Below, piece by piece: positions 5,940-8,151 of a DNA stretch of 8,151 nt. The notes beneath the pieces were generated by a model that did not search any database, was not told where the DNA came from, and saw nothing but the letters and a program-made list of their open reading frames with translations. Each line of letters opens with the position of its first letter. The stretch's first letter is position 1. The stretch is taken from positions 1-8,151 of the forward strand of contig CAZPMO010000204.1 in assembly GCA_964587515.1 (NCBI GenBank). The letters are read 5' to 3'. Made by a program: the position numbers and the translations under genes. Source of the DNA: CAZPMO01 sp964587515 (GTDB lineage: Bacteria; Pseudomonadota; Alphaproteobacteria; MPNO01).

Positions 5940-6965
5940 TCAGGGCGCGTTGCGTTTCGCCGATTCCTTCAGCATCGCATAGAACTTCCGCACCTGCGCG
6001 TTCTTATGATTGCCGAGGAGCTTGTCGCCGAGCGGGCGAACCCTGTTCATATACTCCGTCTGTTCGGCGGCAGAGAAGCGGAAGACCTGTGCGCCCTGGT
6101 CCTTCCATTCCTGCTCCTTCGACTTCACGAAGCTCTGGGCATTGTTGAAAGCCCAGTCCGACGTCTCAAGCGCGGTGTCCGTGAGAATCTTGCGGAGATC
6201 GGCCGGCTGCTTGTTGAGCCAGACCTTGGAGAACCAGATCGCGGTCGGGATAAATCCGTCGTTGACCACGGTCAGGAACTTGCAGACGCTGTGGAACTTC
6301 GCGCCGGCCATGACGACCAGGGAAGTACGCGCCGCGTCGATGACCTTGCGCTGAAGCGCGGGCACAACCTCGGTGAACGGGATGGGCACGCCGGCCGCGC
6401 CGAACTGCGCCGGCACCGCGCGTTCCATGGGCGTCGCGAGGACACGGATTTTCTTGCCCTTCATTTCGGCCAGCGTCCTGATCGGCACGGTGCTGCCATA
6501 GGAGGTGCCGTCATAGACCCATACATTGCCGCCGACGACGCCCTTGTTTTCGGCAAGCTTGAGATAGGGCGTGCGGAATGCCGGATCGGTCGCGGACTTA
6601 TGGGCATGCGCCGCATTGGCGAACATGGCGGGCGCGTCAAGCACCTGGAAAGCCTGGTTGAGGCCGACGAGGAAACCCGGAGGCGCCATGAAAATTTCCT
6701 GGGTGCCAAGCTGGATGCCCTCGACCTGGCGCGGAATTTTACCGAGCTGACTGGTCGGGAACACACGGCCCTGGATGCGGCCATTGGTCCGTTTCTTGAT
6801 CATGGCGACGTATTTCAGGGCGAGGTCATGCTGCGGATCGGCGGTCGTGGGATAGCCGATCTTCATGTCGATCGTTTGCGCCTGGACGGTCGCCGGCTGT
6901 CCGACAACGAACGCGCCGAGCGCGGCGGTGCCGATGACGAGCATTGAAACTTTATCGCGGAACAT
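5940..6965 (-). CDS. TRAP transporter substrate-binding protein, DctP family
   Basis: This 341-residue protein is a periplasmic solute receptor that would hand an organic anion to a TRAP membrane permease. The N-terminus is a Sec signal peptide: basic MFRDK, a hydrophobic core to about residue 22 and a likely VQA/Q cleavage after 29. The mature part follows DctP: IDMKIGYPT, a helix ending KKRTNGRIQGRVFPTSQLG (57-75), a LDAPAMFAN segment, and MKGKKIRVL (168-176) with Arg174 at the position of the conserved carboxylate-binding arginine. The usual ALQxGVVDGxExP segment is diverged to ALQRKVIDAARTS (203-215), which hints at altered ligand choice. The ATG has GGGAGA 5 nt upstream. No small or large permease subunit (DctQ, DctM) is in the window. 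The monooxygenase gene 161 bp upstream on the same strand suggests an aromatic carboxylate ligand, but this is inference. Confidence 0.92.
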   Translation of the reverse strand: MFRDKVSMLVIGTAALGAFVVGQPATVQAQTIDMKIGYPTTADPQHDLALKYVAMIKKRTNGRIQGRVFPTSQLGKIPRQVEGIQLGTQEIFMAPPGFLVGLNQAFQVLDAPAMFANAAHAHKSATDPAFRTPYLKLAENKGVVGGNVWVYDGTSYGSTVPIRTLAEMKGKKIRVLATPMERAVPAQFGAAGVPIPFTEVVPALQRKVIDAARTSLVVMAGAKFHSVCKFLTVVNDGFIPTAIWFSKVWLNKQPADLRKILTDTALETSDWAFNNAQSFVKSKEQEWKDQGAQVFRFSAAEQTEYMNRVRPLGDKLLGNHKNAQVRKFYAMLKESAKRNAP

Positions 6966-6996
6966 CTTTGTCTCCCATTTTATTCAGAACGTGGTC

Positions 6997-7019
6997 GTTT
7001 CGGTTGGACCCGCCGAAAC
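6997..7019. repeat. Inverted repeat upstream of the TRAP receptor gene
   Basis: GTTTCGG (6997-7003) and CCGAAAC (7013-7019) form a perfect 7-bp inverted repeat with a 9-base centre, starting 31 bases before the start codon at 6965. It could be an operator or a leader hairpin for the receptor gene. No clear promoter hexamers are visible around it. Confidence 0.4.
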
Positions 7020-7038
7020 ACACCCGGTTGGTCTTTTC

Positions 7039-7058
7039 CCCGCCCCTTCACGGGCGGG
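7039..7058. repeat. GC-rich hairpin between the monooxygenase and TRAP genes
   Basis: CCCGCCC (7039-7045) and GGGCGGG (7052-7058) form a perfect 7-bp stem with a 6-base loop. In the leftward direction of transcription it is followed by GAAAAGAC, not a T run, so it is not a standard terminator. It may be a processing or attenuation hairpin or a dispersed palindromic element. The remaining bases of the 161-bp gap (6966-7126) show nothing else recognisable. Confidence 0.45.
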
Positions 7059-7126
7059 TTCTTCAGGGCCGCGAGACTACCCGCATTGCCGCCGCGCGTA
7101 CAGACCCAAGCAGCCGCAAAATTCAT

Positions 7127-8151
7127 TCACGTCAACGTCGCGGCGCGCTGCAGGCCCTTGATCATGGAGGATTGCAACAGGAATTGCCGCGCCGCGCCCG
7201 GATCGGCGGCGGTGCGGCTCATCTCGTCGTGTCGCTGGCGCCGCGTCTCGGGGTCGGTCTCCTCCAGATTGGCCTTGTTGGCCAGCGTCGCCTTCTGGAC
7301 ATATTCGACGGCGATGGGGCGGCGTTGGCGGTCATACAGATCGAACAGCTCCGCGTCGGCCTCCCCGCGCCATACCCCGACGATCTTTCCACACAAATTC
7401 ATCGCGTCGTGGATGCCGCCGTTCATGCCCATCCCGCCCAGCGGATTGTTGATATGCGCGGAATCGCCGGCCAGGAAGATGCGGCCCTTCACGTAGGTTT
7501 CCGCCACCCGCTGATGCACGACATAGGCGGTGCGATGGCGGATTTCGTATGCCCCGTCCTTGGCGCAGATGCGCTGCATGTGCGCCTGAAGGCGTTCCTC
7601 GTCGAGGATCGATTCCTCGGTATCCTCAGGCGCGGCGGGCACCATGACGCGCCACAGACCGGGCACGCTGACGAACACGAACCAGTCCCCGGGATCGGAA
7701 ATATAGGCGATGGGGGCGAGATTATCGAAATGACGGGAGAAATCGAAAGGCGTGCTGGCGACCAGCCACATCTCGGGAAATGTCAGACCGGGATAGCCGA
7801 TGCCCTGCGATTTGCGGACCGCGCTCGACGCGCCGTCGGCGGCGATAAGATAGGCGCCCGAAACGTTTTCCGGACCGGCCGGGGACTCGAGGCTCACCGT
7901 CACCCCGTCGGCATTCTGCGTCGCGCCGGTCACACGTGTCTCGAACCGGACCTCGACCTCTTGCATCGACAGAAGCACGTCCATGATAATTTGCGTGAGC
8001 TTGAATTGCTCGGCCTGCACCCGGTAGGGATGCCCGGTGTCGTCCTTCAACACCCCCAGATCCCATTCGGCGACGATACCTTCCGTGCTGTCGCGAAACT
8101 GCCAGATGGGACAGATGATCCCCTGCCCGATCAGCGCATCGACAACGCCCA
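7127..8151 (-). CDS. FAD-dependent monooxygenase, PHBH fold, 5' end outside window
   Basis: The frame is open to the right edge, giving 340 visible residues. The GTG at 8053 is not a start, since GIICPIWQFRDSTEGIVAEW precedes it in family-like context. The protein belongs to the class A flavoprotein hydroxylases that use NAD(P)H and oxygen to hydroxylate phenolic or related rings. The N-terminal GxGxxG is off the window. The DG motif is seen as LIAADGASSAVRK (visible residues about 101-113). The GD motif is seen as GRIFLAGDSAHINNP followed by LGGMGMNGGIHDAMNL (about 222-252), which contacts FAD. The C-terminus is short, ending near a FLLQSSMI segment like that of 3-(3-hydroxyphenyl)propionate- and salicylate-type hydroxylases, without a thioredoxin-like extension. 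It lies upstream of the TRAP receptor on the same strand and may share its transcript. The substrate is not determinable. Confidence 0.9.
   Translation of the reverse strand, partial: GVVDALIGQGIICPIWQFRDSTEGIVAEWDLGVLKDDTGHPYRVQAEQFKLTQIIMDVLLSMQEVEVRFETRVTGATQNADGVTVSLESPAGPENVSGAYLIAADGASSAVRKSQGIGYPGLTFPEMWLVASTPFDFSRHFDNLAPIAYISDPGDWFVFVSVPGLWRVMVPAAPEDTEESILDEERLQAHMQRICAKDGAYEIRHRTAYVVHQRVAETYVKGRIFLAGDSAHINNPLGGMGMNGGIHDAMNLCGKIVGVWRGEADAELFDLYDRQRRPIAVEYVQKATLANKANLEETDPETRRQRHDEMSRTAADPGAARQFLLQSSMIKGLQRAATLT

Noticed and set aside
6006..6947. 313-codon plus-strand frame opposite the TRAP receptor
   Set aside because: It is an antisense shadow of a well-supported gene, with low-complexity charged sequence and no ribosome binding site of note.
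8051..8053. GTG as start of the FAD monooxygenase
   Set aside because: The open frame continues to the right edge with family-like sequence, and the FAD-binding N-terminus must lie further upstream.
1..8151. CRISPR arrays, tRNA or rRNA genes, insertion sequences, attachment sites
   Set aside because: No regularly spaced repeats, cloverleaf-like segments, transposase or integrase motifs or flanking target duplications were seen.

Overview
The window is GC-rich and densely coded, with G/C-biased third positions and long open frames on the strand opposite real genes. Together with the mix of families (a zinc-independent quinone oxidoreductase, an HxlR regulator, a luciferase-like flavin oxidoreductase, a DctP-type TRAP binding protein and a PHBH-fold monooxygenase), this suggests a proteobacterium, most likely a free-living alphaproteobacterium. 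No 16S or other diagnostic marker is present, so this is an inference. The region reads as an accessory catabolic locus, not core housekeeping DNA.

Layout. (1) Positions 1-1687 (+): the 3' part of an asparaginase-fold protein cut by the window edge, with a large N-terminal insertion and a degenerate Thr-Asp catalytic motif. (2) Positions 1712-2707 (-): an NADPH:quinone oxidoreductase, convergent with gene 1 and divergent from gene 3. (3) Positions 2818-3168 (+): an HxlR-family regulator with the conserved N-terminal cysteine. The 110-bp gap between genes 2 and 3 is AT-rich and holds a perfect TATAAT inside a nested inverted repeat. (4) Positions 3241-4188 (+): a short, soluble reductive-dehalogenase-like protein with two 4Fe-4S cysteine motifs. 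(5) Positions 4154-4582 (+): an unrecognised 142-residue protein overlapping gene 4. (6) Positions 4659-5852 (+): a luciferase-like (LLM) flavin-dependent oxidoreductase starting at TTG. A strong bidirectional terminator follows at 5874-5910. (7) Positions 5940-6965 (-): a secreted TRAP substrate-binding protein without membrane partners in view. (8) Positions 7127-8151 (-): a FAD-dependent aromatic-type monooxygenase cut by the right edge.

How they may work together (inference). Genes 3-6 look like one rightward unit: regulator, reductive-dehalogenase-like protein, small protein, flavin oxidoreductase. It is divergent from a quinone reductase that the HxlR protein probably controls. Genes 8 and 7 form a leftward unit coupling a hydroxylase with solute capture. 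The whole would suit uptake, hydroxylation and possibly reductive dehalogenation of an aromatic or halogenated compound, with quinone detoxification. The substrate cannot be read from the sequence. The most unusual elements are the Tat-less dehalogenase-like protein with its overlapping partner, and the asparaginase-fold protein lacking the usual catalytic dyad.
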